From: Otatea glauca
Taxonomy: Eukaryota > Streptophyta > Magnoliopsida > Poales > Poaceae
Direction: 5' to 3'
Length of the DNA stretch: 64,000 nt
NCBI GenBank assembly: GCA_036346275.1
Contig: CM070713.1
Span: forward strand, 60,073,567-60,137,566
Shown: piece after piece, positions 34,864-47,135 of the stretch
How the letters are laid out: each line of letters begins with the position of its first letter
Position numbering within the stretch: the stretch's first letter is position 1
The notes under the pieces: generated by a model
What the model was told of the DNA's origin: nothing
The model's input: the letters and a program-made list of their open reading frames with translations, nothing else
Databases searched by the model: none
Program-made: the position numbers and the translations under genes

Positions 34864-35289
34864 CGGTATTATTTACCAGCACCCAGGCTTGAATTTTTTA
34901 CTATATTAGTATCGTCATTATAATTTTTTCTGAATCAAGCCCTCGCGGCGATGAATTTGCGATTATATCCTCGAGACAGAAAAAATTAGCGGATTGGTGC
35001 TAGAATTATTTTTCCGTGATCGAGAAGCACTGTAATTTTTTCCCATGCCCGAAATTATCCAGCGGCCAGGCAGAGCTTGGTTTTTATTTTTTTTCGTGCC
35101 TGAAATTACCCACCGCCCGCCGGATAATTTCGGACGTGGGAAAAAAATTCCAGCACATCTCCGTTGAATTTTTTCGGCTCGAGGCTATAATCGCAAATTC
35201 ATCGCCGCGAGAGCCTGATTCGGAAAAAATTATAACGATGATGCCAATACAGTAAAAAATTCGAGCCCAGACGCTGATAAATAATACCG
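34864..35289. repeat. Long imperfect palindrome (foldback-like)
   Basis: The left arm from CGGTATTATTTACCAGC (34864) pairs with the right arm ending GCTGATAAATAATACCG (35289). Pairing continues through the CTCGCGGCGATGAATTTGCG block (34941-34960 against about 35197-35216) and an inner pair (35042-35065 against 35117-35140) to a short loop near 35.09 kb. The left arm has about 30 extra bases. A third, partial copy of the arm lies in direct orientation at about 34751-34853. It has no coding capacity; a transcript through it would fold into a long hairpin. Confidence 0.85.
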
Positions 35290-35296
35290 TCTCCCG

Positions 35297-35630
35297 GTTT
35301 CCTTTTCCCAGCATGTAATGTATGATCCTTTTCTTTTTCAGGACGTTTGTTTTCTTTTCCTTGATTCCAGGATGTTTGTTTCCTTTTTCTTGATGATGCT
35401 GGAGGTCTATTTGTGGGCCATAAGGGTGATTAGACACACTAAACAATGGCAATCGGATGTGGGTGAGTAAAGCTGAGGAAAGATCTGAGAGGTTAATTTT
35501 GATGGAGGCAAGTTTCTAGGAACGTTTCGCTGGGTGCACGAATGTTGAGCTATCTCTAGTGGGATGCACTATTTGAAATGGACGTAGAAAAGAATACTTA
35601 CGTGCGTTATAAAGGAAGTATAGATATGGC
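35297..35630. repeat. Dispersed repeat family R340, copy 1
   Basis: About 335 bp, from CGGTTTCCTTTTCC to the end of a GGACGTAGAAAAGAATAC block and a TTATAAAGG tail. It matches the copy at about 35990-36335 in the same orientation and the one at 53880-54235 in the opposite orientation. Non-coding. The label R340 is mine. Confidence 0.9.
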
Positions 35631-35989
35631 TGCACGCACTTAAAAGCGACGACAATTTGAAAATGGACGGAGTATAGCATTTGAATTTCTAGATTAGATT
35701 CACGTTGGGGTGGTTTGGTTTACGAATGGAATTTTGAGAGAAACTGGCTCCATCCTCCTTTTGTCCTGCTCGAACTTCTAAAAAAAGATACCTTCAAGGA
35801 CATGGGTCAGGGTATGCGGCACCGACGCCTTTTAACTCAATCAATATGATTCTTTTAACGTATAAAGATACGATCTATTTATTATAAATTATAAGTTTAT
35901 TGTACGAGTTTATAACATCCGGTATCTTTTTCCCCTTGATCTGACTCTATTCACCCCGGTATCTTTTACTCTAAGTTAACTATCCCTGT

Positions 35990-36335
35990 CTTTCGGTTTC
36001 CTTTTCCTAGCAAGTAATATATGGTCTTTTTCTTTTTAGAACGTTTGTTTTCTTTTGCTTAATTCCAGGATATTTGTTTCCTTTTCCTTGAGATGATGCT
36101 GGAGGTGAGGAGAGATCTGTTGTGGGTCACAGGGATGAGTTAGACACATTAAACAATGGCCATCGGATGTTAGTGAGTAAAGCTGAGGAAAGATCTGAGA
36201 GGTTAATTTTGATGGAGGCAAGTTTCTGAGGACGTTTCGCTGGATGCATGAAGGTTGGGCTATCTCTAGTGGGGTGCATTATTTAGAGTGGACGTAGAAA
36301 AGAATGCTTAGGTGTATTATAAAGAGGTATAAATG
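35990..36335. repeat. Dispersed repeat family R340, copy 2
   Basis: Direct copy of 35297-35630. It shares AAACAATGGC(C/A)ATCGGATGT and a long exact stretch around AGCTGAGGAAAGATCTGAGA. The roughly 360 bp between copies 1 and 2 is unrelated. The class of element is unknown; no TIRs or TSDs were established. Confidence 0.9.
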
Positions 36336-36489
36336 AAGTGAATGAAATATCTCATCGTCTGACAGAACCCTGCCTTCAATTCCGGCCTCCCTGCATTCAC
36401 TGGCTACATATGCGTTTCTGCGGCGAACACGTCGCTCGCGAACATCTCATGCTAAGCACGCCTGGACGCCCACTACAAGTTTACAACCG

Positions 36490-36881
36490 GGTTAACAAAA
36501 TCATGGTAAATCGCTCGATTTTTTATCGTACCGCTCCGGTTTGAAAATAGAAACCGAGCGATTTACCGGTGAAATTTTAAAAAATTTCAAATAAAATCAA
36601 AAAATTTTAAAAAATTATGCGTTGAAAACCGCTCAAAAACCGTTCGAAAAACCGTTTTTCAAGAACGTTTAATTGGTCGGCTGATTTTTCACAAAATACC
36701 GCGGTAAACCGAGCGGTTTTTCGTCAAAAACCTCGGTTTTCGCATATAGATTTGACCACAATTCAAATTTTTTGAATTTACAAACCGTTCGGTTTTTCGC
36801 AGTTTTTGAGCGGTTTCTCGCGAAAACCGCTACCGCCGAGTTAGCAGTTTTCGGCTTCGAAACGAAATTGTGAACCCTGAC
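36490..36881. mobile_element. Small hAT-type element with perfect 8-bp TSD
   Basis: TACAACCG at 36482-36489 is repeated exactly at 36882-36889, an 8-bp target duplication of the hAT type. The ends (GGTTAACAAAAT and, reverse-complemented, CAGGGTTCACAAT) are weakly inverted. The interior is AT-rich with many ACCGAGCGGTTTT-type subterminal motifs in both orientations. At 392 bp it has no coding capacity. Confidence 0.7.
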
Positions 36882-36943
36882 TACAACCGGTCGGTCACTC
36901 ATGTCATGGACTCATGCGTCGGCTGGCTCTACTATACATTACC

Positions 36944-37275
36944 AAGGGTTCAAAAATCGACGAAGATCGCTCGATTTTCGGTCATATCACTGTGGTTCGG
37001 TTTCAAAAATCTCTCGATAAACCGATCTAACTAAAAAAAATTCAAAAAAATTATGCGACGTAAACCGATAGAAATTCGGTGAAAATTCACTCGATTTTAA
37101 AAGAAAATCGCTAAAAAAATTGGCCGCCAAAAAGGTTCAACTAGCCCACCGATTTTCCATTTTTTTTTCCAAAAAATTGATTTTGAAACTCTACGATTTT
37201 TAACGATTTTCGATCGATTTTTGACTCGATATTTTCGAATTTCAGGCAATTTTCTCCAAATCAATTTTTTGAACG
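36944..37275. mobile_element. Second small hAT-type element, related to its neighbour
   Basis: Flanked by ACATTACC (36936-36943) and ACATCACC (37276-37283), a 7-of-8 target duplication. Ends GGGTTCAAAAATCGA and, reverse-complemented, CGTTCAAAAAATTGA are inverted. The body has the same style as the element at 36490-36881 (ATCGCTCGATTTT, CGATTTTTAACGATTTT) but is more diverged. The two sit only about 60 bp apart. Confidence 0.6.
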
Positions 37276-37283
37276 ACATCACC

Positions 37284-40200
37284 ACCACATCCGCAAGTTT
37301 GCCCGCGGGACATGGCTACTGACGTACCTACTAGCCGGCCCGGCCGTCACTGTAATCGGTGCTGAAATTAATTTTAGAATTAATTTATCGGAGGAAGTCG
37401 AAGAGCTTTGAATTAGGTATGAGACTTTGGTCTCATATGCTTAGGTGGTGGGAAGTCAAACATATAAAAGAAGCTTTTGAATGAACTTTAGTATGAATTG
37501 GTTGTAAATTTAGAAACAAAAGTTAGATGTATATATAGTTGGCTATGTTAGCCTATGTACCTATGCACATGCGCATGTCGTGTATTTCACGTGACCTGCA
37601 CTAAGTGTACTTAACATTTTGTTACGTGTACCTATTATGCCACGTCACCTTACATCTCAACTGTTGACGTGGTGCCGCAGTCTTAGCGAAACGCACGTTC
37701 GCATGCGGTTAGTCCGTTCGCCCATGATGTGAGGTAGTAGGGGGCGGTTCCTAGGATTATGGCAGTTTGATTTTTATAACTCTAAGGTCTCGCAGAACGG
37801 TTTTGGCTTAACATACCTTTATAAGGGAGACGTTCTTATATATGAAAGGTAGCAATAGAAAACTGATCATGTCTTCCTCCAACGCTCTCTACTTCCTCCG
37901 GTACTTGCTACCACCTGAGCCATTCTGTCACTTCGCCCGTCATGCAACGAGCGTGAGGGAGAGCAGTATCTCCAATCCAACACCAGCCTTTGACGATCTG
38001 CAGGAGAACGGCAACCAGGTTTCTAAAAAACGACGTACCACATGACTCCTCATCTTTGTTGACTTTGACTGCCGCACTGCTCCTACGCAGTTTCTTGTGT
38101 TCTTCACCAACCCTATTGTAAGTGTCTCGACCGACTAGTTGTTGGTCCAAACAATCTTTCTTTTAGTGATTAAATCTATTGAGAATGAATGCTGCTATGA
38201 TATTATTGTTTATTACTTTATATCTATATATCACTTGAGCTATCTAGTATGTATATACATGTCTTCTTTACTAATATGTTATATATTTATCGAATATTTG
38301 CTATATGTTAGTAATTTTGTCGTAGATATTATATTTAATTTTATGTTTTTATCAGGTAACTGTAGAATTAAATTAACGTGTCCAGAGCCATGTGCAGCCG
38401 CCAGGGGAAGCGACAGCGTGCAATGCATGTGTTCGTTCTTCAGAGTGTACTGTGCTTAGTTGCAACCTCATCTTCGCGTATAAGCATTCGGTGGCGTATA
38501 TTGAATCAAAATCCTGTAGGGTTAATCCCTTTAAATTATCAAAAATTTATGGATTTATATGAAATGATCAATAGAAATAGTTCCGTCACTGTAAGCACTC
38601 GTGCACCTAATGCATGGCCCGATTTTTTGAGACAAATCTACACATATGATTTTTATATATCTAGTTTAAATATTGTAAAAAATATTGATAGTTAAAATTT
38701 TAAAAGTTTAACTATTTCTATGTTTAAAACGATAACTATGTGTAATAGGCGGGAGTTGTATATATCTTTGACATTCAGTTTACAGTTGAGACATATCTTT
38801 TTCTAGAACAACCAATCGGTAATGTACTTTAGACACTGGATGAAGTGATGAACGTCGAAGTCGAACATCTGGCCTGCAAGTCCGATATATGGTACGGCCT
38901 AGCATGCCGAAAGGAACCTACGAGAATCTAATTAATTTCTTAATGTAAGTAGAAAACATGTATATGTTTATGGTGTATGAGTATGATATACTTAGGTTGT
39001 GTGTCTATTTTGTACCCTTAAAAAAAATTATGAGTTATGATTATGACCTCATTGCATACTTTACTGGCAGAAGTTTGGTTGGACACTACCAGTGCCTCTA
39101 GTGGGTGGAAGTGGAACGAACATTTCCGAAGAATGAAACCGTACCACTCCAAAGTTCAGGTCAACCAGTCTAGATGGATGTTATTCTCACCTATCTCAGA
39201 AGAACGTGACCATGCGTCTTCCATGTACATATGTATTGTCTGAACAGTCATCTCTGAAGCAGACAAATAGTTGGACCGGCTACAATTCTGTGCACGTCGT
39301 ACATCATACATGGCAACTTGGCATGGTTCTTTGGTGTAGCTTACGGATCTCTAGATAGCAGCAAACACCAAATGGTTCGCGGCTGGTGCTAGTTTTGGAT
39401 CTCCTTTTCAACCGTTGAAGTTTCACCGAACTTCTCCGAACTGACAATGCGTCTTTCTCTAGCCCTACAGAAATTTAAGGATCTCTACTTGTCTTATCGC
39501 AAGCATCACCTTGTCCAACTGTGACCCCGAAGACGGTGAATCTAGAATAGAGGCCGGGTGGGGAAGCAAAAGTACAAAACTATAAAGCGTCTCGGCCTCT
39601 CGGGTATATACTTATCTGCTGGAATTTGAAATTCGAACAGCTTTGTTAAGTCATTTTATTTGATTTCTCTTGTGCTAACGTATGCATCAAATCATGTTGC
39701 CAAGCAGGGGCACCTAGAAATTATAAATTTTTACTGTAGTATCCCCTCCGGTATTCCCCTCCAAACTAGCCTATATGTGACTAGTTTTGCAAAAGATAGT
39801 CCATATCTAAGCGCGGAAGATCCGGCAGGTTCACCTGCCGTAGTCTGGTAGCGCGGAAGGGCATCGGAGAGCGCTGGAACTTGCTTCTGCATAGCAAGCG
39901 CATGAGCCTGTCGCTCTGCCCTGCAGCGGCAAGCTTACCTGCCGCTTTCCCTTACTGCGGCAAGAGCCTGCAGCGGCAGGCCTCCTCCTCTTCCGCCGGC
40001 CGTGCGATACTATGGTCCATGCCCCGGGCGCTCTATCGTGGTTCCATTGCATGGCAGGGGACACTCCCGCGCTTAATAAGAGGATACTTTTGCAATTTTT
40101 GTTGTATAGAGGCTAGATTTATAAGAAAAAAAAGAGTCTACGGTGCCATTTCGAGGTTGAGTTCGACAAATTATGAACTGAGAGTTGAAGCAAGCTCTAG

Positions 40201-41491
40201 ATCTGGTCCTTTTGATTGTACGTGCAGTTAGAATTCAATTGAACCTCGCGGCTAGATCACGTCATGCGAGGAAAATCATCAAGAAAATTGATATAAATCC
40301 ATCATGCGTGGGCAGATGGCCGCTAATGAGCAGCTCTAATTTTCATCCATGGCGCCCATATATATAACCATTTATTGACAAGAAAAGTAAAAGTACGCAG
40401 AAGTCTTCAGTGTGCGATTGCCTTTGGCCTGTGTAGGAAACTTTGGTACAGCAAAGCAAGGATGTCAACTTCGTTGCATTGGGATATTAACTGTCATATA
40501 GGAGTTTCTATCAATGAGAAGGATTGCTCATGGAGTAGAAGCAAAAGGTGGTGGCGCAAACTAACAAGGCATGTTGACATCTGAACTAGAATAATTTTTC
40601 TGTAACCCACAGAAACGTCTGCACCCTCGATAGAAAGAACCACCTCTTCACACGGCCAAGTATGGCACTTCCAGTCTTCCCTGTTTTAATGATGATAGGG
40701 TTCTCTATTTCTAAGTTGACTAATTTTCCCCCTTAAAACATCTAGCAGATCATCTCCGATGTAAGGTTGATAACTTTTCCGAAGTCTAGTGTTCGTGGAC
40801 AGTAGGACGCCACTGATCAACAAGGAAAAAATATTTCAACGGAGCCAAGTTGTCAATCTGATTCCAAACCTACTACTGAACTTTAAGAAACACAGGCTTG
40901 AGGCTTCTAGGTACTGGCCACGTTCCCAATGTGGTGGGTAAGAATTAACAAACTGTAACAATCCAATCATCATTACAGCCTGATCAAATCAATCTGTAGG
41001 GATTGCCCACCAGCAGCAGTAGGAGAAACAGCCGGCAGGCTCCAACTAGCCCAACTGAAACATGGGTACGTCTCTTGCGTTCACTGCATTTAGTTGTCCT
41101 TACATCAGAAACAGATAGCCGTCCACAGTACGAGAACAGTGTGCAAGACAAGACCAAGGAACTAACTCCCTTTGTCACTTGGCGCTCCTCGATGAGTATC
41201 AATTAGCCAATTCAGTAAAGTTCAACTGCGACAATACGGATCATTCTGAAACAAAATAATTTACTTAACCCCCCAACTTACAACGGCGAAAGTTTTGAGA
41301 AGCTGCCTGCCAGGCCATGCAGATTGCAGGTTATGGCATCGCAGCAGCGGGAAACAACGATAATAACATCAACTTAACTAGGAACAAACATATCATCTAG
41401 AAAGCTTCACTTCGCAGTCTTGAAATGTTCTATCTTCAGTTGCTATACGTACTCTTCTTTTCTTTTTGTATACCATTCGCTTCTCTTCTGT
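37284..41491. other. Intergenic and PAL2 3' flank, no supported gene
   Basis: No gene is supported. A Stowaway-like remnant lies at about 38610-38765, in the orientation of 56803-57062. At 39825-40000 a GC-rich patch has several short inverted repeats such as GCAGGTTCACCTGC and CCTGCAGCGGCAGG. The last few hundred bases before 41491 should hold the 3' untranslated region of PAL2. Short frames elsewhere carry no recognisable domains. Confidence 0.4.
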
Positions 41492-44400
41492 TCAGCAGAG
41501 TGGCAGGGGCTCGCCGTTCCACTCCTTGAGGCACTCGAGCAGCGGGTCGATGTGCTTGCGCTGGTTGATAGCGACGAGCACCTTGTTCAGCTCCTCGCCG
41601 GGCGACCGAGTCTTCTCGCCGGTCAGGTAAGCGGTCCCGAGCTCCTCGCGCACAAACCGGTAGAGCGGGTATGAGCGGCACTCCTTGATCCGGTTTGGAA
41701 GCAGCGGGGCGCCGTTCTCCACTGCCGCCCGTGCGGCCTCCACCTCCTTGGGCAGTGCCGCGCGGAGGTGCTGTTCGAACTCCGCGACCTTGGCGAAGAT
41801 GGAGGTCTCCAGGACGCGCTCGGCGTCGCCGTTGGCGAGCGCGTGCTCGATGAGAACCGAGCGGAGCTTCTGCACGAGCGGGTAGTTGGGGCTGCAGGGG
41901 TCGTCCGCGTAGGCGAACACCGCCTCGCGGTCGATCGCGGTGAGGAGGTCCTTCTCGCAGAAGCGGGCAATGTGGAGGCCGCCCATGGCGTTCATGCTCA
42001 GGGACTTCTTGGCCACCTGCATCACGCAGTTCTTGACGGCGGTCTTCATGTTCTCTTCCAGGTGGCGCAGGTCGATGGCCTGGCACAGCGCGATCAAGAA
42101 CGTGGAGGACATGAGCTTCAGGACGTCGATAGCCTCGGCGGTCTTCCTGGAGGAGATGAGGCCAAGCGAGTTCACGTCCTGGTTGTGCTGCTCCGCGCTC
42201 TGGACATGGTTGGTCACCGGGTTGGCCAAGAACTGGAGCTCAGAGCAGTACGACGCCATGGCGATCTCAGCGCCCTTGAAACCGTAGTCCAAGCTGGGGT
42301 TGCGTCCACCAGACAGGTTGGAGGGCAGGCCATTGTTGTAGAAGTCGTTCACGAGCTCTGAGAACTGCGCGAACATGAGCTTGCCAATGGCAGCAATGGC
42401 GAGGCGGGTGTTGTCCATGGAGACACCGATGGGGGTGCCCTGAAAGTTGCCACCGTGGAGTGCCTTGCCGCGGGATACATCGATGAGCGGGTTGTCGTTG
42501 ACAGAGTTGATCTCGCGCTCAATTGACTTGGTGGCGAAGCGAATAACTTCGATCTGTGGGCCGAGCCATTGCGGCGACGTGCGGAGCGCGTACCGGTCCT
42601 GCTTCGGCTTCATCAATGGGTCCAGCTCGCCGAGCTTCTTCGCAAGCTTCATGTACGAGCTGCCTTCCAAGATGTGCTCCATGATGGCGGCCGCCTCGAT
42701 CTGTCCTGGGTGGTGCTTCAGCTTGTGGGTCAGGTGGTCGGTGTACTCCGGCTTGCCGTTCATGACCTCGCAGAACACGGCGGACAGGACCTCTGCAAGG
42801 ATGGCAAGAACGTTCGCCTCAAAGAGCACGGTCGATGCAAGACCAGAGCCCACGGCCGTGCCGTTCACCATGGCAAGGCCTTCCTTGGGCTGCAACTCAA
42901 AGAATCCGTGCTCGATGCCGGCGATCTTGAATGCCTCTGCGGCGTTCACCTTGCTGCCATCGGGTGCGACCGCAACGGAATTCTCGCGGCCTGTGATGAG
43001 GCCGGCAATGTAGGACAGCGGGACCAGGTCACCGGATGCGGTGATCGTGCCCCGGAGCGGCAGGCACGGCGTGACGTTGGCATTGAGCAGCTTGGTGATG
43101 GCCTCGAGGATCTCGAAGCGGATGCCTGAGTAGCCCTGGAGGAGGGTGTTGATGCGGACGAGCATAGCCGCACGCGTCGCCTCGGCCGGCAGAACGTGGC
43201 CGTCGGTGCCAGTGCCGAAGGCGCCAGCATTGAGGAATCTGTCAAACAGAGCGTGACACACCGGTCAATCTTAGGCCTGTTTATTTCAGGTTTGAATTCT
43301 CTAAAATTTAATTCTAGATTGTGGTTGTAGAGAAGCTGATTCTCGAAAAGCTGAAATCTAAAAGCACATATGAATTTGATTGTGGATTCTAGTGTATATG
43401 GGTGGGCTGGATTGTGAGAATCGAATTATAGAATCAGGCTGTTTGTTTATGATTCTGCTTTTAGAGCCAGAATCTAGAATAAAAAACTAAAACAAACAGA
43501 CCCTTAGACAAAAGTTGTATAAGATCATTTTTTTAATGTGTAAATTTGTTTATTGAATTGGTTCTGATTTTAGTGGTTTGGGATTTTTAAGATCTTAGAA
43601 CTATTTATATCGTGATTTTAACAAATTTCAAATATATGTGTTGAATTTATGATATTACAAAATAATTATAAAAGACTACACAGTTGAATATGTGAAGTGT
43701 GCACTTTTAATAAAAAATTTATAGTTCCGCTGCTGGTTGTGAGTAGCACTGCTAATTATGGAATTTGTTACTGTAACTTAATTGGTCATAGCTCAGAAAC
43801 ACGACCACGTGCTCTTCAGAAATTTACAGCTCACATAAGATTGGATATATGCTTGCTCCTTGTCGTTTTTGGCGTATACTAGTATCACGACAAATACTAA
43901 CAGCAATTAGGTTTACGTGTTGTGCCGACTTTCGAATTATGTTATTGTTGCTTAATTTATGTTCCCCATGACAAGGAACCGAGTCTGTCAGATGCCCGTC
44001 TTTGTGCAGAGATCCGAGTAGTATAGTACTATTTATGCATGGAGCACACCGAAATATTGTATTTAGTCTTGTGACAGATGTGCAAAGTTGTCGGTGCAAA
44101 TAGAGTATTGCTAGTGCTATTTGTGTGCGCCATGCTTGAGCCACTTCCCACGTTCTGTTTTGCCTGACTCTACAAATGTGTTCAAGGAGAATTTGAGTGT
44201 TTTTCTGTTAAATATTATTTAAATTTTAAGTTTTCAGATCTAGATCGAATTTACGAAATCAATTTAGCTCCTCTTCTCTCATTTGAGTATTATTTTATCA
44301 AGGAGTACACAATTTTTTAGGTATTGGATGATGGACATTATTATTTTCTGTATGGTTTTTTTACATCAGTTATATATTAGTTTTATACACATTAAATTAT

Positions 44401-46771
44401 ATAAAAATGATGTGATAATTTGTTAAAAAACATTATTCTTTTCTGCATGGCCTTTTCTACATCAATTATATACTAATTTTACACAAATTAAATTATGTAA
44501 AAAATAATATGACAATTTGTAAAAAAAAAAGAACAAAACAAAACATGGATCACAAAATCAAATATTGACAAAGTCAAAATGATAAAACACAATGTGGACC
44601 CAAAAGAAAAATCTAATAGACAAAAAAAAACTCACAAACAAAAAAAACAAATATATATATATATATATATATAAGTACTCATTGATCAGAAAAACACTTC
44701 AGTGTCATTTAGCAATTCTCATAATTATGTTCTTTTTCCAGCTTGCCTAAGGGGGGGAAATTGAAACTTTATCTGCGAAAGGGCAGAGAAACTTCTCGGA
44801 TATGAATACTGTGCCGGAATTGGTCAGTCCACATGCTATGGGGTATTTGACTATTTTTTGTTACATTTTACTACACCCTGTTTGCTTCATTAGTGACTCC
44901 TTTCCCCCGTACTTCTTATCCACAGAAGATTTTATTTTTTCGAACCGTACGTTTACCTTTCGTTATGTAAAGGGCAAAGAAAAAAAAATGAAGAAATTTA
45001 TATTGCTTAAAGTGCTAACGTGTTTCATTCAAGTCCCTACACGACGGGATGCATCTTTCTTTTCTTTTGATTATTGTCCTCATGTGCTAACCACATCCAC
45101 AACGGACTTCCAACGAGAGCTCCGGCCGCTGTACAAGTACAACCAGGCCTTACCTAATCTCATAGTTAAGGGGCTTGTTGTAAACCTATATGAATCATAA
45201 ATCAGATTCGTCTAATCTGAACTGATTTAGGGTAGAGTGCAGAGTTTGTGCTCGCAATAAAAATTAGAAGAAAATGATAAACCGCGAACTCAAATTTCAT
45301 TGAAAGAACCACGTTTACGTTTAGGGTAATCTCACTTGCTATCCCCCGTTCTCCGGACCCAGACACCCACGTCGTCTCCATGTGATACACCATGCGGTGC
45401 CGAAGACTGTCCGTCCGCCTGATGGACGTCGCAAACTCAACCCATCAACCGCTTCGCCGAACGAAGGCAGAGTTGCTCGCGTGGAGTCCAACTCCAAACG
45501 CCCCGAGAGATGGATCCCGAATTGTCGGCACATACCAAAAAATTCTTGGTTTCTTCCTTCTCCCACGACGAAAGAAAGAAGCGAGTAATGGCGTGGCCAC
45601 GGCGGCCGTGAGCTCCAGCAGTGCGCCAACCAAACGTCCCGTCCCGGGCATGTTTGGCGGGCTTTCCGTGCCTACCGAAGGACCGAGCTGCCGACGCCAC
45701 TTTGTATTCATGATTCATGAGTGAACAGTCGGGCACCAATCGGTTGCGATCAGAAGGGTCCATCGAACAGTGGTGCGTCAAACTCTATAGATGCTTGTGT
45801 GTGATGCGAGTGTGTACCTTCAAGTACTATGAAGTCGGTGTACAGATATAGACAAGTGCAAGTTCGGTGCATTCTGTTACTTGTACCACTTGGTTGTCAT
45901 CGTTCATTTATCATGTTGCTTCAGATGTGAAATACTCTGTTTTGGATGGAGCTTAGGTGATGGATAGTGTTCATTTGCAAAGAGGGCTGCACGAAGTAAA
46001 TCAGTGAATTTTCATAAATCCTAGAGTTAAAGGGTTATAGAGTAATGATTGATTAGAGAAAGTTTATCGCCAATCCCACCGACGACCTAGCTGACTCCCC
46101 CAAAAGAAAAGGAGAATCTTTTTGGGCTTCAAAAATGACGGAATCCCAAATCCCGTGTACACAACTAAGCAGAGCACGTCCACACAGGCTCAGCTAGCGC
46201 AAGTGCGCAACCCCAATATCTCATGGATCAATTACTATACCACTATAATGTTTAATCTAGCATATTAACCGGGTCATTTCGTCCTAACCTCGAAATTGAA
46301 CTGCCGTATGTAAAACAAATAATCGAGCAAGAGAAAACTCTCCAAAGATTTGGGGTTGCGATCGTATTCTCACCTGATGAGCTCCCTCTGGAGAGCGCCG
46401 CCCTCCTTGGTCCGGCGGTGGGAGGTGGCCCCGAAGCCGGTGGTGACGCCGTAGCTGTCGGTGCCGTTCATCATGCTGTTCATGACCCAGTCGCTGCTTT
46501 CCTTGACGCGGCCGCGGGCTGACTCGTCCAGCTCGACCCTGGCCTCGCCGGCGCCGGCGGCCACGGAGGCCACCTGCGCGATCCTCAGGCTGGCGCCCTC
46601 GATCTTGACCACCGGCTGGCGGTACTCTGCCACCATCCTCTTCACCTCGTCGAGGTGGCTCCCCGTCAGGTCCTCCGCCGCCTTCCCCCAGTTGAGGGGG
46701 TCGCCGCGCGGCGCCGACATGCACAGGCCGTCGCCGTTCAGGGAACGAACGAGGCCGGTCTCGCACTCCAT
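41492..46771 (-). CDS. PAL: Phenylalanine ammonia-lyase (PAL2 of this array), two exons
   Basis: Exon 1 is 46374-46771 and exon 2 is 41492-43238. The 3135-bp GT-AG intron splits an Arg codon (AG|A). The 714-residue product should convert L-Phe to trans-cinnamate and ammonia as a cytosolic tetramer at the start of phenylpropanoid synthesis. Seen: DPLNWG at 24-29, catalytic Tyr107 in YGVTTGFG, Phe134 (RFLNAG) at the selectivity position, MIO triad Ala200-Ser201-Gly202 in GTITASGDLVPLSYIAG, SVNDNPLIDV and QSAEQHNQDVNSLG, plus the C-terminal shielding region usual in plant PALs. Phe134 marks a Phe-specific enzyme. The ORF is intact, and exon 2 is strikingly similar to PAL3, so the two are the younger duplicate pair. 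The start ATG is the first in frame and matches PAL3's N-terminus. Confidence 0.96.
43274..43503. mobile_element. Tourist-like MITE in PAL2 intron
   Basis: A 230-bp element with ends GGCCTGTTTATTTCAG and, reverse-complemented, GGGTCTGTTTGTTTTAG, flanked by TTA on both sides (43271-43273 and 43504-43506). TTA target duplications and GGCCTGTTT-type termini are characteristic of PIF/Harbinger-derived Tourist MITEs. It lies only 35 bp from the splice acceptor, on the intron side. Confidence 0.8.
44650..44673. repeat. (TA)n microsatellite in PAL2 intron
   Basis: About 11 TA units following an A-rich stretch. It is too short to disturb splicing but probably variable. Confidence 0.9.
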
Positions 46772-46921
46772 TACAGTATTACAGAGGGAGAAGAAGAAAA
46801 CGAAAGGAGGAGTACAAGTAGTTGGTTTAAGGCGAGAAGACGAGTACTACTAGTAGTAAACTTAGTAGCTAATTAATCGCGTACGTGTATTGAAGAAGAA
46901 GAGCTTGTGTGGAAAGCTAAG

Positions 46922-47003
46922 GCTCTTCTTGGGAAGAACGGAGGGGGAAGGGGCGCTTAAATAGACGGGTGGGGGGTGGTTGGGGGCCAGGGCTGGGGTT
47001 GGT
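46922..47003 (-). promoter_or_regulatory. PAL2 core promoter
   Basis: On the minus strand CTATTTAAG (46956-46964) is the TATA box. TCCCAAGAAGAGC (46922-46934) starts about 23 bp downstream, giving a leader of about 150 nt. ACCAACC (46997-47003, AC-II type MYB site) lies about 35 bp upstream of the TATA box. Bases immediately downstream of the TATA box (GCGCCCC) are shared with PTAL. Confidence 0.7.
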
Positions 47004-47135
47004 TGTTGGAGAGCTGACACGCGGCCTCTCCAGCGCGGCTGCTAGCTAGCCGGCCGGTTCGTCGACCTCCCGCGCCGCGCCTCGGCGGAGGCTGCTACGA
47101 GGTGTCTGCGCGCGCCAGGCCCAGCTTACGGGGCC

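Larger units (their letters stand above)
43239..46373 (-). other. PAL2 intron
   Basis: Donor CAG|GTGAGA at 46373 and acceptor TCTGTTTGACAG at 43239. The acceptor region (TTTTTGACAG in PAL3) is shared with PAL3, but the intron is nearly 30 times longer. It holds a Tourist-like MITE (43274-43503), an AT-rich stretch with a TA microsatellite (44650-44673) and a GC-rich patch (45350-45780) with no recognisable gene. Confidence 0.94.

Noticed and set aside
44802..45200. 132-codon plus-strand open frame in the PAL2 intron
   Set aside because: Low-complexity, aromatic-rich translation of AT-rich intron DNA, antisense to the gene, with no domain.
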